Below the pieces are notes generated by a model. That model did not search any database, was not told the DNA's origin, and was given only the letters and a program-made list of their open reading frames with translations. Shown in pieces: positions 60,498-64,000 of a stretch of 64,000 bases of DNA. The stretch is from Pectinophora gossypiella (taxonomy: Eukaryota; Arthropoda; Insecta; Lepidoptera; Gelechiidae), in contig NC_065428.1 in NCBI RefSeq assembly GCF_024362695.1, positions 9,676,895 to 9,740,894 on the forward strand, in the 5' to 3' direction. The translations under genes and the position numbers were made by a program. The stretch's first letter is position 1. Every line of letters starts with the position of its first letter.

Positions 60498-60892
60498 CCG
60501 TATGTACACACCTCTGCCTACCCTTCGGGGATACAGGCGTGAGAGAGGGGGGGGGAGAGAGGGGGAGAGAAAATGTTTATTCAACAAATTGTGACACATG
60601 ACAATTCTTATGCTTATGATGAACCGCATAGTGACAAGTGAACTGTCGAGCGCTTATAACGTCCATAACCTACCCCCACCTACCCTACCTTAACATCTTG
60701 TTGTCTGGAAGATATCGCTTTTAGCGATAAGGCCGCCTTTGCCCTGTCCCGTGAATGTGTGTGTAATTAAGTGTTTCATTATTATTGTTAGTGAAAGAAA
60801 CCTTAGTAAGTATATTTGTATTTGTTATGTTTTATATAAGTATTATATAATATTTATAAAGATTGGATTGTATCATTAACTGAAATGCAGAT
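60498..60892. other. LINE tails and G-rich run
   Basis: 60509-60545 is a repeat T end. 60545-60640 is a purine run leading into a minus LINE 3' UTR. 60700-60792 is LINE-R (GTTGTCTGGAAGATATCGCT). No gene. Confidence 0.5.
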
Positions 60893-63800
60893 TATTTATT
60901 TATTTATTTATTTATTGAGTACAACTACATCATATATATAAAACATTCACAAATAATACAATTATTAAAATTAAGACTTATATATATGACAATTACAGTG
61001 TACATAGCATCTACAAATTAGTAATAAAATTAACACAGCAGTCTCTACTTATTTAAATATGAATAAAATATGAAAGTAAAGTAAAATAAAAAAAAATGAA
61101 CTTATTAATTTACTTATTACTTACTAAATAGTTAAGAATTTGGACTTAAGTATTTCAGGACATTTCTCACAAATCTTGAATGAGTGTCATGGAACACATC
61201 AAGGTTTTCAACGCGACCATTGGCGAAATTGTATTGGTTTAAAATTCTAGTCATCGGTGATTGCAAACCCAAGTTTGTTTTAGACGGAGGGGTGTAAAAG
61301 ATGTTTTTAATTTTATATCGAGGATATTTATAGGGAATTTTGAGTGAAACTCTGTTAAGTAGGTGATCGCAGTGAATATGTCCATTGATTAGCTTGTGTA
61401 GGAATTTCATGTCCAGTAGAAATCTTCTGTTGGCCAGAGTAAGCATGTCAAACTTATCGAGACGCTGTCCATAAGGTTGCCGATGAGAAAAACCTCTGCT
61501 ACAGTAAGCCAAATGTCTGGTAAAAGCTCTTTGTATGCCCTCAACACGTTGTGAATGAATTGCATAGAATGGACTCCATGACGTACTGGCATATTCGAGA
61601 TGGCTACGCACAAGAGCATTATAGAGGAGGACCTTGGTTTCGAGGCGTTTAAAACTAACCGTATTTCGCTTAAGAAAACCAAGCATTTGGGCAGCTTTTT
61701 TAACTGTCTTATCAACATGAGATGCGAATGTCAATTGACTATCCATAATAACGCCCAGGTCGCGTACTTCCTTCACCTCCTTTACAGCTACGCCGCCTAT
61801 CTCGTACATAGTAACAAGTGGTTTCTTTTTTCTAGTGTATTTAATATGAAAATATTTGTTAACATTGAGGGACATACAATTTTGCTCGCACCAGGTTTTA
61901 ATCGCATTCAAGTCATTCTGCATAAGGAAAGCATCGGAATTGGAATGTATAGAATTATACATTTTTAGGTCATCTGCAAACAGAGAAAATTTTGAATTTT
62001 TGATATGATCTGTAATGTCATTGATGAAGACCAAAAAAAGTATTGGCCCAATATGGGAGCCTTGGGGAACTCCTGATTTAGCAAAATATGCTTCAGATTC
62101 ATAACCGTCAACCACCACGCTCTGAGATCTACTAGAGAGGTAGGACTTGAACCATTTGAGCAGCGATCCTTCGATACCATATATTTTAAGTTTTTGTAGA
62201 AGAATGTTGTGATTAACTCTATCAAAGGCGCTGCTAAAGTCCGTATATATGGCGTCGACTTCTGATCCCTTATCCACCTCATCAGATATATCTTAAATAA
62301 AGGGTACTAAGTTGGTCAGTGTAGAACGACCTTTTCTGAAGCCATGTTGGTTATCAGAGATATTTTTATCGACATACGATGTTAACACAGGACACACGAG
62401 CGACTCGAATAGCTTAGAAAAACCTGAGAGAATTGATATAGGTCGATAGTTTTGTATATCATCATGATTCCCTTTTTTAAAAACTGGGACAATACGTGCT
62501 TTTTTCCATTGATCAGGAAATACCCCTTCATCAAGAGAGCGATTAAAAATCAAAGTTAGTGGTAGAGCTAGCGATGTACCACAGCGTTTTATGAACAGAG
62601 GAGGGATAGAATCTGGTCCTGCTCCCTTTAGTGCGTCAATTTTTTTGATATTTTTCAACACATCGCGCTCATGGAATTGTAACTTATTTATACAATTATC
62701 AGAAGAAATGTTGGTTATGTTTAATGATTGAAGAGGTATGTCTGAAGAATAGGCCGATTGAAAGTGAGTAGCAAACAAATTGGCGATATCTGAACCTGAC
62801 TCAACAGCAACACCATTCAATTGCATTCTAGCTGGTATATTAGAGTGACCACCACGTTTATTTTTGATGAAGCTCCAAAACAATTTAGGATTTTTTGGGA
62901 TAGAAGATTCTATACTATTTTTGTATTCATTATAGCATTTATCGTACAACTTATGACAACGACTTCGAAGTAATTTATATTCGATTTCATCGCGAGGATT
63001 TCCGTATTTACGGTGTCTAATACGAACCCTGTCTTTTTCTGCCAAGAGCTTAGAAAGCGCGAATGAAAACCATGATGGTGCGTTGGATTTCTTAATATTA
63101 CGTTTAGGTACAAATTTATTAATGGTGTGATATAAAATATCGTAAAATACGCTAACCATTTCGTTTACAGTATTACAACATACTAGTTCGCGCTGCCAGT
63201 CCACTTTTTTAAAACTACATATAATACCCTCATAATCAGCCTTATAATAATTAGGTTTAATATTAATTTTAGGACGTATATAACTAACATCACAGTAAGA
63301 AATATTTAAAACTAAGGCAGGGTGGTTTTGGTAACATTTTGTTAGGTTGCTAAGAGGACTAGTCACATATGCTTGGGATGATTTACATAGGATTAGATCA
63401 AGAAATCGACCTTCGCTATTACTAATACTATTAACTTGGTATAGATTATTACTAGCTATAAAATCTATTAAAGAATAACCCAGAGCTGCGTTATAATTAG
63501 ATGGCTCCATATAATTACAGTTTTCTTTGACATTCCAGTCAATAAATCTTAAATTAAAATCTCCTAAAATAACGAGATCATCTGTGTATGGAATAACATT
63601 ATCAATACTTTCAAGGAGACGCGATAAAGATTCTAGTTTCACTGGTGGAGGCAAATATACTACACAAATGGAAAGCTTTCTTACCGAGCCATTAACGATA
63701 ATTTCCAATGTCACCCAAAGATTTTCCAAGTTAGTCTCCCAACTTTGTACACGAACTGAAGGAATATCTTTTGAAACCGCCAGCATTACGCCTCCACCCT

Positions 63801-64000
63801 CTTTTTTTGTACTATTTAAGCAAGTTCTGTCTCCGCGATATAACACATACTCATCACCTACCAACTCACCATTCGAAATGTTACTATTTAACCATGTCTC
63901 AGTAAAAGCGATAACTTTATAATTGCAATTATGAACACTTTTAAACAACTCATTAGTCTTTGTTCTGAGTCCCTGAACGTTTTGATAGTAAATATCAAGC
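60893..64000 (-). mobile_element. CR1/Jockey-type LINE, minus strand, runs off right edge
   Basis: 3' end at ~60893 is an (AATA)n tail (plus-strand TATTTATTTATT at 60893-60917), preceded by a ~215-bp AT-rich 3' UTR and the ORF2 below. ORF1 and the 5' UTR would lie beyond 64000. Different subfamily from the 45800-53322 element: different tail, and only motif-level protein resemblance. Confidence 0.88.
61132..64000 (-). pseudogene. LINE ORF2 (EN + RT) with a single in-frame stop
   Basis: The frame is open from the window edge (IYYQNVQGLRTKTNELFKSV). Endonuclease: AFTETWLN, VVYLPPP, LVILGDFNL and NHPALVLNI; the final SDH is NHP here, with His kept. Reverse transcriptase: NYRPISILSGFSKLFESL, HGFRKGRST, YTDFSSAFDRVNH, GVPQGSHIGPILFLVFINDI, LFADDLKMY (catalytic DD). 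A TAA at 62293-62295 (minus-strand ..PFI, stop, DISDEVDKG..) cuts the RT domain between the GFRKG and SAFD blocks. Reading through it stays in frame to the stop at 61132. Everything else is intact, so this is a recently disabled copy or a sequencing error. Confidence 0.9.

Noticed and set aside
1..64000. LTR retrotransposon or endogenous virus
   Set aside because: No long direct repeats, primer-binding site, protease, integrase or envelope-type ORF seen; all reverse transcriptases here are non-LTR type.

Overview
The window looks like gene-poor nuclear DNA of an insect, most probably a moth or butterfly. It is AT-rich, has no operons, ribosome-binding sites or dense coding, and is packed with non-LTR retrotransposons, tRNA-derived SINEs and palindromic non-autonomous DNA elements, of the kinds I associate with lepidopteran genomes. 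That taxonomic call rests on recognising repeat families and is an inference. Labels such as SINE-1, MITE-2 or RTE-2 are local names for families defined by comparing copies within the window.

Layout. Positions 1-45,800 are a patchwork of SINEs (five families), LINE 3' ends and short inverted-repeat elements, many nested inside one another, with AT-rich stretches between them that I cannot assign. The only good candidate for a host-gene part is a 96-bp internal exon on the minus strand at 40881-40976. Positions 45,800-53,322 hold a nearly complete CR1/Jockey-type LINE on the plus strand (ORF1 with an SGNH-hydrolase-like domain, then a 964-residue endonuclease/reverse transcriptase). A full-length RTE-type LINE (46483-49610) sits inside its ORF1, flanked by a perfect 13-bp target-site duplication. 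Positions 53,323-60,892 return to nested SINE/MITE patchwork. Positions 60,893-64,000 are a second CR1/Jockey-type LINE on the minus strand, running off the right edge, with one in-frame stop.

How the parts work together. The autonomous LINEs supply endonuclease and reverse transcriptase; the SINEs are presumably mobilised by them. The 3' ends of SINE-1 and SINE-3 closely match the 3' end of the RTE element, including its last coding codons, which points to RTE as the partner. Three SINE families with different heads and tails share one central block of about 37 bases that folds into a hairpin. One of them (SINE-3) has a head that joins tRNA-like and 5S-rRNA-like promoter sequence. Several nestings carry clean target-site duplications, so a relative insertion history can be read directly.
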